Shown piece after piece: positions 1 to 7,913 of a stretch of DNA of 64,000 nucleotides. How positions within the stretch are numbered: position 1 is the first letter of the stretch; the number at the start of each line of letters is the position of its first letter. The DNA is from Spirochaetia bacterium (lineage in GTDB: Bacteria > Spirochaetota > Spirochaetia > Sphaerochaetales > Sphaerochaetaceae). The DNA is taken from positions 1,722,784-1,786,783 of the forward strand of contig JAKVOU010000001.1 of NCBI GenBank assembly GCA_022482625.1, in the 5' to 3' direction. The position numbers were made by a program, and so were the translations under genes. The notes under the pieces are model-generated. The model made no database searches, had not been told where the DNA came from, and saw only the letters and a list, made by a program, of their open reading frames with translations.

Positions 1-257
1 GCAGCCGTGACGGTGTCCAGGCGGAAGAAGAGCAGCACCGCACGCACCGCCAGTATGTCCATCAGGCTGTAGCCCCTGCGCCCGGTACGCCCTCCCGCAG
101 GCCGTGAAAGCCGCGTGGGGACCAGGGCAACCAGTGCCTGCCAGTAGCGCAGGAACTCCACCTCCTTCGGGGTGGGCTCAAGGAAGAAGCAGCCGCACAG
201 GTCCTGCCGGTCGAAGAGGAGGGGTTGCAGTGAAAGGCGGTTCGGTGTACTATCCAT
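1..257 (-). CDS. DDE transposase, N-terminal part (copy A)
   Basis: This is the first ~85 codons of the transposase encoded by copy B, starting at the ATG whose complement is at 255-257, behind an AAAGGAG-type ribosome site. The protein begins MDSTPNRLSL, as in copies B and C. The catalytic part lies beyond the window start, so whether this copy is intact cannot be told. The reading frame is open throughout the visible part. Confidence 0.88.
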   Translation of the reverse strand, partial: MDSTPNRLSLQPLLFDRQDLCGCFFLEPTPKEVEFLRYWQALVALVPTRLSRPAGGRTGRRGYSLMDILAVRAVLLFFRLDTVTA

Positions 258-536
258 GGTAAAGGCTCCTTTTATTCTTTTTTACAATCAAAGTATATCA
301 AAAGCGAGCCTTTTTTCATACCCTAAAAAGAATTGTTTTTCAAGAAAAAGATGACGGTACACCTGTCCTTTGCCGTACGGGGCGGGGCTGTCCTCCCGGC
401 ACCATGGCATGCCGGTGCAGCCTTCCCCTCAGTTTCTCCCCTTTCTTTCCCTTCCGGGCACAGGCCGGGAATCCTGCTGAGAAAACTGCATATTTATGCA
501 CACTGACCCATCAGTTTCGAGTTTTGCAAAAACCTC
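1..536 (-). mobile_element. IS copy A (5' part, cut by window start)
   Basis: This is the left end of the same insertion sequence seen complete at 17330-18950 (copy B), here in reverse orientation. Bases 519-536 carry the 18-bp terminal repeat whose reverse complement is GAGGTTTTTGCAAAACTC, identical to the left terminus of copy B. Sequence match with copy B continues to base 1. The element is visibly G+C-rich in its transposase gene compared with the flanking host DNA. The other end and any target duplication lie outside the window. Confidence 0.93.
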
Positions 537-688
537 TTTGACAAAATAATTAACTCAAATATCAAAATCAGCACCATATGAAAAAACGGAATATTTATAC
601 AATTACATCAAAAAACAAACAAGAAAAAGAAAAAATCGTAGGTTTTCAGCAAGAAGATGATGTACAATGAATCCAATCGGAGGAATCA

Positions 689-2917
689 ATGAAACAACCG
701 GAGGAACTAGTCAGACAGATGACATTGGAAGAAAAAGCCAGCCTATGCAGCGGTGAAGATTTCTGGCATACCAAGGCAGTCGAAAGACTTGGCATACCAC
801 AGATAATGATGAGTGATGGCCCTCATGGATTGAGGACTCAAAAGGAAAGGGTCGATCAGCTCGGCATAAACGAAAGCATCGAGGCAATCTGCTTCCCTAC
901 CGGCTGTGCCCTTGCATCAAGTTTTGATCCGAAAGTCATGGCCTGTCTCGGAGAAAACCTTGCAGCAGAAGCCCAAAGCGAAGGTGTACATACGGTCCTG
1001 GGACCGGCCGTCAATATCAAACGAAGCCCATTGTGTGGTAGGAATTTTGAATACCTTTCTGAAGATCCCCTTGCCGCAGGCAAGATGGCTGCTTCATACG
1101 TCAAGGCCATGCAGGCAAAAGGCACCGGAGTAAGCCTCAAGCATTTTGCTGCAAACAACCAGGAGCTTTGCCGCATGCGTGTCGATGAGCACATCAGCGG
1201 GAGAGCCCTCCGTGAAATATATCTGGCAAATTTTGAAAAAGTCGTAAAAGAAGCATCGCCATGGACCATCATGTGCAGTTACAACAGGATCAACGGTACA
1301 TATTCAAGTGAAAATACATGGCTTCTCACTCAAGTCCTGCGTAAAGAATGGGGCTACACCGGTATCGTCATGACTGATTGGGGAGCAATGAACAGAAGGA
1401 CCATAGCCTTGAAGGCCGGTCTGGATCTTGAAATGCCGTCCAGCCATGGAGAAACTGACAAGCAGATAGTCAAGGCAGTACGAGAAGGAAAACTCGATGA
1501 GGCATTTGTAGACCAAACTGTAGTAAGGATGCTTGCCTATATCCAAAAATGCTTGGAAGGAATGCCAAAAGAAACCAGCCCATATGACAAGAATGCGCAC
1601 TCAGAACTGTCAGGAAAGCTTGAAGAGGAATGCGCAGTCCTTCTGAAGAACAAGAACAATCTGTTACCTTTGAAAAAAGGAATGAAACTGGCTGTCATCG
1701 GTGAGTTTGCCAAAAAACCACGATATCAGGGAGGAGGAAGCAGCCACATACATAGTACGAAGGTCGTAGGAGCCCTGGAAGCTTTTGATGCAATGGATAT
1801 TCCTTATACCTATGCAAAGGGATTTCCATATGATGAAGATAAAGAAGACGAAAAACTCTTTGAAGAAGCAATCAATGCCGCAAAAGATGCTGACATAGCC
1901 ATCATATTTGCAGGACTTCCTGAAAGTTTTGAAAGTGAAGGCTTTGACCGAAAAGACATGGAACTCCCTGCTTGTCAAAACCAGTTGATTGCACGTATTG
2001 CCGCAGTGCAGCCAAATATTGCAGTAGTCCTACATAATGGAAGTCCCGTAACCATACCATGGTTGGACAAAGTAAGTTCAATCTTGGAAATGTACCTCGG
2101 AGGGCAACAGGTAGGAACTGCAACCGTCAACCTGCTGACAGGCAAGGCAAATCCATCCGGCAGACTCAGCGAAACCTTTCCTGTCCGACTGGAAGATACT
2201 CCATGCTATCTTACCTATCCGGGCAACGGACGGACAGCATTGTATGGTGAAGATATATTCGTCGGTTACCGTTACTACGAAAAAAAAGGTATAGCTGTCA
2301 ATTTCCCATTTGGCTTCGGACTCTCATATACGACATTTACCCTTTCTGACCTTGTCCTTTCAAATGAGGAAATTACAGACAAAGATAGCCTTACTGTACA
2401 GGTAAAGATAAAAAATACAGGAAACCGCCTTGGAAAGGAAGTCGTACAACTTTATGTAGCAAATCCAAAAGACGGTGAAGAGCTTCGTCCTTTGAAGGAA
2501 TTGAGGGATTTTGCAAAGGTAGAGCTCAAGCCTCAGGAAGAAAAGACCGTTGCCTTCACCTTGGGGAAAAGAGCCTTTGCCTACTGGGAAGAAAGACTTC
2601 ATGACTGGTATGTCCCGGAAGGTACCTATACCATCTGCATCGGAACCTCCAGCAAAGACATAGCATTACAGAAGAAAATCCATATCAAGGCAACAACAGC
2701 TATTCCATTCAAGGTGGCTGATACGACAACCTGCGCTGATGTATGGAACTATGCATCAAATTCAGGGCTTCTCGATGACTTGCTCAGACGACATGGAAAA
2801 GATCCGACAGACCCCCAGGAAAAAGCCACATGGGTGGATATGCCATTGCACAGCATAGTCTCTTTTCTTCCCGTTTCAATGGAAGAAATTGACGAACTGA
2901 TACAAAAATTACATTGA
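689..2917 (+). CDS. Glycoside hydrolase family 3 beta-glucosidase-like enzyme
   Basis: This 742-residue protein has the normal length of a GH3 enzyme with an N-terminal TIM barrel, a central alpha/beta sandwich and a C-terminal fibronectin-III-like domain. The barrel signature VMTDWGAM contains the likely nucleophile at Asp230, and the substrate-binding LKHFAANNQE segment is present near residue 150. No signal peptide is visible, so a cytoplasmic enzyme cleaving imported beta-linked oligosaccharides or glycosides is expected. The start is set by GGAGG six bases upstream. Substrate cannot be assigned from sequence alone; beta-glucosidase, beta-xylosidase or a related exo-activity are all possible. 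It stands alone between IS copy A and an oxidoreductase. No sugar transporter sits beside it. Confidence 0.9.
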   Translation: MKQPEELVRQMTLEEKASLCSGEDFWHTKAVERLGIPQIMMSDGPHGLRTQKERVDQLGINESIEAICFPTGCALASSFDPKVMACLGENLAAEAQSEGVHTVLGPAVNIKRSPLCGRNFEYLSEDPLAAGKMAASYVKAMQAKGTGVSLKHFAANNQELCRMRVDEHISGRALREIYLANFEKVVKEASPWTIMCSYNRINGTYSSENTWLLTQVLRKEWGYTGIVMTDWGAMNRRTIALKAGLDLEMPSSHGETDKQIVKAVREGKLDEAFVDQTVVRMLAYIQKCLEGMPKETSPYDKNAHSELSGKLEEECAVLLKNKNNLLPLKKGMKLAVIGEFAKKPRYQGGGSSHIHSTKVVGALEAFDAMDIPYTYAKGFPYDEDKEDEKLFEEAINAAKDADIAIIFAGLPESFESEGFDRKDMELPACQNQLIARIAAVQPNIAVVLHNGSPVTIPWLDKVSSILEMYLGGQQVGTATVNLLTGKANPSGRLSETFPVRLEDTPCYLTYPGNGRTALYGEDIFVGYRYYEKKGIAVNFPFGFGLSYTTFTLSDLVLSNEEITDKDSLTVQVKIKNTGNRLGKEVVQLYVANPKDGEELRPLKELRDFAKVELKPQEEKTVAFTLGKRAFAYWEERLHDWYVPEGTYTICIGTSSKDIALQKKIHIKATTAIPFKVADTTTCADVWNYASNSGLLDDLLRRHGKDPTDPQEKATWVDMPLHSIVSFLPVSMEEIDELIQKLH

Positions 2918-2940
2918 GCAAAATCATACATCAAGGACTG

Positions 2941-2987
2941 ATGGTAGCCGATTGTCTGTTTTAACTTTATTTACAATCGGCAACCAT
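2941..2987. terminator. Long intergenic hairpin, probable terminator
   Basis: Arms at 2941-2955 and 2973-2987 are complementary over 15 positions with one mismatch, around a T-rich 17-base loop. It follows the GH3 stop by 24 bases. No clean T-run follows the stem on the plus strand, so a terminator is only the simplest reading. The stem contains GCCGATTG, and a similar CCGATTGCC stem recurs at 48528-48552. Confidence 0.5.
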
Positions 2988-3018
2988 TGGTCTATCATAT
3001 CCTCCATCGGAGGTTTAT

Positions 3019-4125
3019 ATGAAGACAATAGTAATCGGGAACGGGCCAGCGGGCAATGCCGCAGCTGCAATCCTGGCAAAGGCAGGAATGGATGTTACGC
3101 TTTATTCTGATGAAAAGGTGGGTTTCTACAGCAGGATAAAGTTGCCACAATGCCTTGAATCAATACAGACATTATCGGCTTTACCACAAAAAAGCGAGCC
3201 TCCGTATATACAACATAAAGCTATATTGCATATTGATAGGACACATAAGATGGTTATTCCAGCAGAGGGAAAGCCGGAATCTTATGATAAATTGATTTTA
3301 GCAACAGGAAGCAAGCCCAGACGGTTGTTTGTTGATTCCGGACTTGATGGTATCCTTACGTTACGTACCTATGAGGATGCCTGCCTGCTGCTTGACAGAC
3401 TGAAGGAACCGGCAGTGGTTCTCGGCGGAGGATTACTCGGGCTGGAAGCAGCCATTGCCCTGAAGAAAAAAGTCGACAAGGTATTTGTCATCGAAAATGC
3501 AAACCATATATTGGCTCGCCAGGTAAATGATGAGGTTGCAGCACTGATAAAAAAGGAATTGGAAAAAATCGGTATTGAAGTGTATTGCGGACAGGGCATT
3601 GCTTCCGTAACAGGCAAGGAAAAACTCAAATCCGTAGTGCTCTCTGGTGGCAAAGAAATAGAAGCCTCTACGCTTCTGCTCTCCATAGGTGTCATTCCTT
3701 CGACCAGCTTGGCAAAAGAATGTGGTCTCAAGACCGAAAGGGCAATCGAAGTCGATGCACATTGTGCAACAAGTGATCCCGATATTTTTGCAATCGGAGA
3801 CTGTGCTCAGTTCAATGGCAGCTGCCCTGGTCTTATGCCTGTAGCTCTTGCAATGGCCAAGGTTGCAGCTTCCTGTATCATGGGCAAAGAAGCAACCTAC
3901 CAGATTCCCACATTGCCAGCCCGCTTTGAAGTCGATGGTCTGAAGATTGCCTCATTCGGGCATCTTGATGGTCAAGAAACAACTATACGCAAAGATGGAG
4001 AAACCGAAGTATACTACTGTCAGAATGGTATTGTTTCCGGTATAGTCCTTGCAGGAAAACTGACCTCCCTTGCAAAGGCAAGCAAGCTCTTCGGGAAACC
4101 GTTTGATCCGGCTGCCATCTACTGA
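3019..4125 (+). CDS. FAD-dependent NAD(P)H oxidoreductase (rubredoxin/nitrite-reductase type)
   Basis: This 368-residue class II pyridine nucleotide-disulfide oxidoreductase-fold protein lacks the CxxxxC disulfide motif. An N-terminal FAD dinucleotide fold begins IVIGNGPAGNAAAA, followed by the ATGSKPR motif, a central NAD(P)H fold (LGGGLLGLEAAIALK) and the C-terminal FAD motif DIFAIGDCAQ. Such proteins transfer electrons from NAD(P)H to rubredoxin, ferredoxin-like partners or oxygen; no partner is encoded next to it. The start follows CGGAGG by six bases. The frame is uninterrupted and the length is normal for NADH:rubredoxin reductase-like members. The exact electron acceptor is unknown. 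Confidence 0.82.
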   Translation: MKTIVIGNGPAGNAAAAILAKAGMDVTLYSDEKVGFYSRIKLPQCLESIQTLSALPQKSEPPYIQHKAILHIDRTHKMVIPAEGKPESYDKLILATGSKPRRLFVDSGLDGILTLRTYEDACLLLDRLKEPAVVLGGGLLGLEAAIALKKKVDKVFVIENANHILARQVNDEVAALIKKELEKIGIEVYCGQGIASVTGKEKLKSVVLSGGKEIEASTLLLSIGVIPSTSLAKECGLKTERAIEVDAHCATSDPDIFAIGDCAQFNGSCPGLMPVALAMAKVAASCIMGKEATYQIPTLPARFEVDGLKIASFGHLDGQETTIRKDGETEVYYCQNGIVSGIVLAGKLTSLAKASKLFGKPFDPAAIY

Positions 4126-4589
4126 TAAGAACAAGACAGAGGACTATTATACTATCATCCTATGACTTTTGTAACGGTCCTTATGGTTTTTATTCGTAAC
4201 TACTCAGGTACTTTTACCCAGAACAAATACGTCAAAGATACCTGCAAACACTTGGAACAGTAGAGCAAAAGCTCTTGGGTTGTTCTTCCTTGCGGTATCA
4301 ATCACCGAGAAAATGAAGAAAAAGTGAACACCTCCGCCATCGGAACGGAAAGAATCTGCAATCTTTATCTTCAGATGTGCAAGCTGAATGATTTCTCGGC
4401 TATGTTAAAAGGCAATCAGTCAACCTGTTAACACCGCTACCAGAACTGTGCTTACCCTATCTTAATTCCATTGAGCCCCTTCCCTCTGCAGACATTTCTT
4501 ACTTCTCCACAGATTTCAAGCAGATATTGCAAACAGTATAGTCCGTAAATGTTTTTTATTTATCCTGCAATCAGATAAACATATGAATC
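4126..4589. other. 464-bp gap with no intact gene
   Basis: No reading frame of convincing length or start site is present. A short protein-like stretch at 4282-4431 on the plus strand (reading VLPCGINHREN and onward to a TAA) has no start or ribosome site, and may be the relic of a decayed gene. I do not recognise its family. Confidence 0.4.
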
Positions 4590-5780
4590 CTACCCTTTCA
4601 GCAACCATTCCAAGACATTGAGCTGTTTTATGCCGTTATATGACATCATCGGCGTATAGTCCATGGTGAGAAGATATTTGGGATTATGGTCCCTTATTGC
4701 ATCAAGCGGAGCAAGTTCCCGCTTCAAAGTCGACTCAGCCATTACCGTCTGTGCAACTTGATAGTATGAGGTTCCCTCTGAACCAATAGCAATGAAATCC
4801 ACTTCAGCATTTCCAACTTTTCCTATATGAATTTCATAACCACGTCGTAAAAGTTCAAGGTAAACAATATTCTCCAATATATGTCCCATATCCACCTGTT
4901 TTTGTCCTAGTATGAAATAGCGAAGTCCAATGTCTACCACATAGTATTTGGCTCCTGTCGCAAGGTACTGCTTTCCTTTTACATCATAGCGTCCCACTTT
5001 ATAGAGAATGAAACTGTCACACAGAGCGGAAAGGTAGCTCTCGACAGTTGGTACGCTAATCTTTCTCCCCTTCGATGCCATTGCATTGGCAATCTTAGAG
5101 GAAGAACAGAGGTTACCGATGCTGTCGAACATAAATTCCACTATATTCTGTAACATGGACGAATTGGATATATTTTTTCTAGTAATGACATCCTTGATCA
5201 AAATCGTATTGTAAACTCCTTCCAGATAGGTCCTTATATCTTGCTTTCTTATAAGTTCAAGAGTTCCAGGAAAAGAACTGTTCTGTAAGTAGTTCATATA
5301 CAACATCCCTGTATTGGTATCAGTAAACGCCGAAACATATTCTTTGAGGGAAAGCGGAAGCATCTTGATTTCTACATACCTTCCGGAAAGTAAGGTTGCA
5401 AGTTCCCCAGACAACAGAAAAGCATTGGATCCTGTGATATATAAGTCTACGTTTTTCTTTACATAAAGCCAGTCTACTGCTTCCTGAAAGTCTTTCACTT
5501 GCTGTACTTCATCTAGAAATACATAGTTCATTCTCTCCTTCTGCAGCCTGACTTCTACATAACGATACAGAGTTTCTGCCGTACGGATGTCACGATAGTC
5601 ACCATCTTCCAGATTGACTGCCAAAATCTGTTCATCCGCTATACCGATGGTTTTCAGATAAGCTTGGTACAGTTCAAGCATGGTTGATTTACCACAACGA
5701 CGGATTCCTGTCACGACTTTTATCAATTTCTTATCCTTGAAGCTTATCAAATCCTGAAGATATTCTTCCCTTTCTATCAT
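4590..5780 (-). CDS. AAA+ ATPase with DUF4143 domain (A)
   Basis: This 396-residue protein of the AAA_14/DUF4143 family has a Walker A at residues 24-33 (TGIRRCGKST), a Walker B-like VFLDEVQ, the sensor-like ITGSNA, and a C-terminal PD-(D/E)XK-like region (NAEVDFIA followed by a glutamine-containing strand). Families of this type are common in host-associated bacteria, often next to defence or mobile genes; their biochemical role is not settled. The start is fixed by an AAGGAG site and a good promoter at 5811-5839. It diverges from a second DUF4143 gene across a 307-bp spacer rich in inverted repeats. The frame is intact. The two paralogues are only distantly alike, so this is not a simple duplication. 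Confidence 0.88.
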   Translation of the reverse strand: MIEREEYLQDLISFKDKKLIKVVTGIRRCGKSTMLELYQAYLKTIGIADEQILAVNLEDGDYRDIRTAETLYRYVEVRLQKERMNYVFLDEVQQVKDFQEAVDWLYVKKNVDLYITGSNAFLLSGELATLLSGRYVEIKMLPLSLKEYVSAFTDTNTGMLYMNYLQNSSFPGTLELIRKQDIRTYLEGVYNTILIKDVITRKNISNSSMLQNIVEFMFDSIGNLCSSSKIANAMASKGRKISVPTVESYLSALCDSFILYKVGRYDVKGKQYLATGAKYYVVDIGLRYFILGQKQVDMGHILENIVYLELLRRGYEIHIGKVGNAEVDFIAIGSEGTSYYQVAQTVMAESTLKRELAPLDAIRDHNPKYLLTMDYTPMMSYNGIKQLNVLEWLLKG

Positions 5781-5810
5781 CCGTACAGCTCCTTATGATT
5801 TCATAAACTC

Positions 5811-5839
5811 AAAATAGCACAGCCCTATCTATTTGTCAA
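5811..5839 (-). promoter_or_regulatory. Sigma70-type promoter of DUF4143 gene A
   Basis: On the minus strand TTGACA (5834-5839) and TATTTT (5811-5816) are separated by 17 bases, about 35 bases before the start codon. A partial copy of the TTTATAAACT repeat found just upstream lies at 5800-5809, over the expected transcription start. Confidence 0.7.
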
Positions 5840-5840
5840 A

Positions 5841-5888
5841 TTTATAAACTAAATTTTATAAAAATATATTCTATACATAGTTTATAAA
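5841..5888. repeat. Inverted repeat TTTATAAACTA, candidate operator
   Basis: TTTATAAACTA at 5841-5851 is repeated exactly in inverted orientation at 5878-5888, with 26 A+T-rich bases between. A third copy with one mismatch sits at 5800-5809. The sites flank the -35 box and the start of transcription of DUF4143 gene A, which suggests binding sites for a regulator rather than an RNA hairpin. Confidence 0.5.
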
Positions 5889-5996
5889 TCATAACATTCA
5901 TTTTTATCTATACAAACAGCATCAAATCATAGTATATTAAAAAAATCTACAACGCCATCTTTGTAGCCAAAATCAAAAAAGCCAAACCTAGGAACA

Positions 5997-6051
5997 ACAT
6001 CAAGCCAAAGTTAGGAATACTGTTCCTAACTTTGGCTTGATGTGCTATACT
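5997..6051. promoter_or_regulatory. Perfect 21-bp inverted repeat abutting the promoter of DUF4143 gene B
   Basis: Arms 5997-6017 and 6023-6043 are perfect complements with a 5-base loop. A TATACT -10 element with an upstream TG lies at 6046-6051, immediately after the right arm, so the repeat covers the -35 region of DUF4143 gene B. A degenerate extra copy of the left arm lies at about 5979-5995. It could be an operator, a cruciform, or the relic of a small palindromic element. Confidence 0.6.
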
Positions 6052-6087
6052 CTGTCTTGAATAATTTGAATTGGAGAGGCCCCTGAT

Positions 6088-7362
6088 ATGCAAGAATACA
6101 AAAAACGTATTGCCGATGCACTACTTGCCGAAAAATTAGCAGGGAAAGGTGCAGTTTTGATAGAAGGTCCCAAATGGTGTGGCAAGACAACAACTGCAGA
6201 ACAGCAAGCAAAAAGTATCCTGTATATGGATGACCCCCAACGAGGAGCTACAAACCGTGTCCTAGCAGATGCAAATCCCCAATTACTTCTTGAAGGAAAA
6301 ACTCCAAGGCTTATTGATGAATGGCAGATTGCTCCGAAACTTTGGGATGTAATCCGCTTTGAGGTCGATCATCGCAGGGAATTTTCCCAGTTCATTCTTA
6401 CAGGTTCTGCAGTTCCTCCTTCAACGGAAGAAATTCACCATACAGGAACCGGCAGGTTTTCCTGGCTTAGAATGCGACCGATGAGTCTTATGGAATCCGG
6501 TGAATCAAACGCTTCCATTGGCCTTGGTTCATTATTTGAATCACCTGAGACTATTTATGCCGAAAACAAACTCAACCTGAACGATATCTGTTTTTTGATC
6601 TGTCGAGGCGGATGGCCACTTTCAACATATCTGGACGGAAAACTTGCTTTGAATCAAGCAAGAGATTATTTCGATGCTGTTGTAAACAGTGATATTTCCC
6701 GAGCGGATAATATCAGAAGGGATCCACAGCGGACTAAACGTTTGATGAGATCTTTTGCAAGACACCAAGGGCAACAAGTCGGCAATGCAACCATTTGCAA
6801 AGACATCAAAATAAATGATGTAGAATCCATAAGTCCGGATACCGTCCACTCATACATCGGAGCCCTGAAGAAAATATTCGTAATTGAAGATGCTCCCTCA
6901 TGGAATCCAAATCTACGTTCAAAGACAGCAATACGAACATCTGACACCCGCTATTTCGTGGACCCATCCATTGCCGCAGCTTCACTTGGATTCGGACCTG
7001 GAGATTTGGTTTCAGACATGGAGACCTGTGGCCTTATGTTTGAAACAATGGCTATCAGGGACCTACGGATTTATGCAGAAGCACTGGATGGTGCTGTATA
7101 TCATTACAGGGACAAGACCGGACTTGAATGTGATGCCGTAGTACATCTGCGAAATGGTTCATACGGCCTGATAGAAATCAAGATAGGCGGAGAAAAACTG
7201 ATTGACCAAGGTGCTACATCATTGAAGAAACTGGCAAATATCATCGATACGGAAAAAATGAAAAATCCATCATTCCTGATGATTCTTACAGCAACGTCTG
7301 AAATCGCATACAGACGGCCAGATGGCGTCTATGTAGTACCAATCGGTTGCCTCGGAGTATGA
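6088..7362 (+). CDS. AAA+ ATPase with DUF4143 domain (B)
   Basis: This 424-residue AAA_14/DUF4143 protein has a Walker A at residues 27-35 (GPKWCGKTT), a Walker B-like RLIDEWQ, FILTGSA, and a C-terminal PD-(D/E)XK-like motif in which GLECDAVV is followed by LIEIK. The retained acidic residues and lysine leave open a nuclease fold that is still catalytically complete, unlike gene A, where the last strand reads YYQVAQ. It diverges from gene A. A GGAGAGG site lies about nine bases before the ATG. The family has no firmly established function; roles in defence or in toxin-antitoxin-like behaviour have been suggested only from genomic context. Confidence 0.88.
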   Translation: MQEYKKRIADALLAEKLAGKGAVLIEGPKWCGKTTTAEQQAKSILYMDDPQRGATNRVLADANPQLLLEGKTPRLIDEWQIAPKLWDVIRFEVDHRREFSQFILTGSAVPPSTEEIHHTGTGRFSWLRMRPMSLMESGESNASIGLGSLFESPETIYAENKLNLNDICFLICRGGWPLSTYLDGKLALNQARDYFDAVVNSDISRADNIRRDPQRTKRLMRSFARHQGQQVGNATICKDIKINDVESISPDTVHSYIGALKKIFVIEDAPSWNPNLRSKTAIRTSDTRYFVDPSIAAASLGFGPGDLVSDMETCGLMFETMAIRDLRIYAEALDGAVYHYRDKTGLECDAVVHLRNGSYGLIEIKIGGEKLIDQGATSLKKLANIIDTEKMKNPSFLMILTATSEIAYRRPDGVYVVPIGCLGV

Positions 7363-7388
7363 TTGAGTATTTTCGTTTGGTCCTTACT

Positions 7389-7766
7389 TCAACTGCCAGA
7401 AGATTTCCATAACCTATGTATCGATTGTTCTCCGAAGTAAGCTTCTGCAATCTTATCAAGCTGTCCTGCAATCTGTGAAAAAGGCAAAGTCAGATCCAGT
7501 GTCTTGACACTGAACCTGTTGCCATGTATCTGAAACACACTATCCGGTTGGATTTCTTCATCTGTCTTAGCATAGAGAAGCAGGCCTGAAACATTCTTGT
7601 CAGATACGTAATGGCAATTTTTCACATAAGTAAAAATCTGATAAAGGTTATGAGAATACAATGTATGCTTGTCATAATGCCCCTGTGTTATATGATCATA
7701 GTATTTTATGTAAATAATCGGCGCTTCATTCCTTTTATTCAAGTCAAGGATAGCTTTCTCTACCAT
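7389..7766 (-). pseudogene. McrC-like restriction subunit, C-terminal remnant
   Basis: A 125-residue open frame resembles only the C-terminal end of McrC/LlaJI-type restriction subunits: HNLYQIFTYVKN, then VSGLLLYAKT, then a conserved NRFSVKTLDL segment. Full McrC proteins run to roughly 350-450 residues. The N-terminal part and any McrB partner are missing. At the position where the nuclease core normally reads DTKYY this frame reads YIKYY, so the catalytic aspartate appears lost. There is no ribosome site before the ATG. I read it as a decayed restriction system left beside the Wadjet operon. Confidence 0.65.
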
Positions 7767-7876
7767 AATTCAAAATATTACTTCAGGATCTTACTCCCGA
7801 CATTGTCAAAGCTATATATCATCACTTATCTCTTCATCTTAAAAGCACACACGTATAGCATGTAGCAGGAAAATCA

Positions 7877-7885
7877 TGATATACT
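7877..7885 (+). promoter_or_regulatory. Extended -10 element before jetA
   Basis: TGATATACT fits an extended -10 (TG-N-TATACT) 28 bases before the TTG start of jetA. No good -35 is present, which extended -10 promoters can tolerate. Confidence 0.4.
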
Positions 7886-7913
7886 CAGGACATCTATACT
7901 ATGGAGCAAGGAT

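Noticed and set aside
538-566. TTGACA directly beside the IS copy A end as an IS-made promoter for the GH3 gene
   Set aside because: No acceptable -10 lies 15-19 bases downstream; only weak ATCAAA or TATCAA hexamers are present.
4282-4431. A small gene in the gap after the oxidoreductase
   Set aside because: The frame looks protein-like but has no start codon with a ribosome site and no recognisable family, so it is only noted as a possible relic.
7611-7865. Plus-strand 84-codon hydrophobic frame opposite the McrC remnant
   Set aside because: It overlaps the McrC-like frame, has no ribosome site and its hydrophobicity follows from the antisense of A+T-rich codons.
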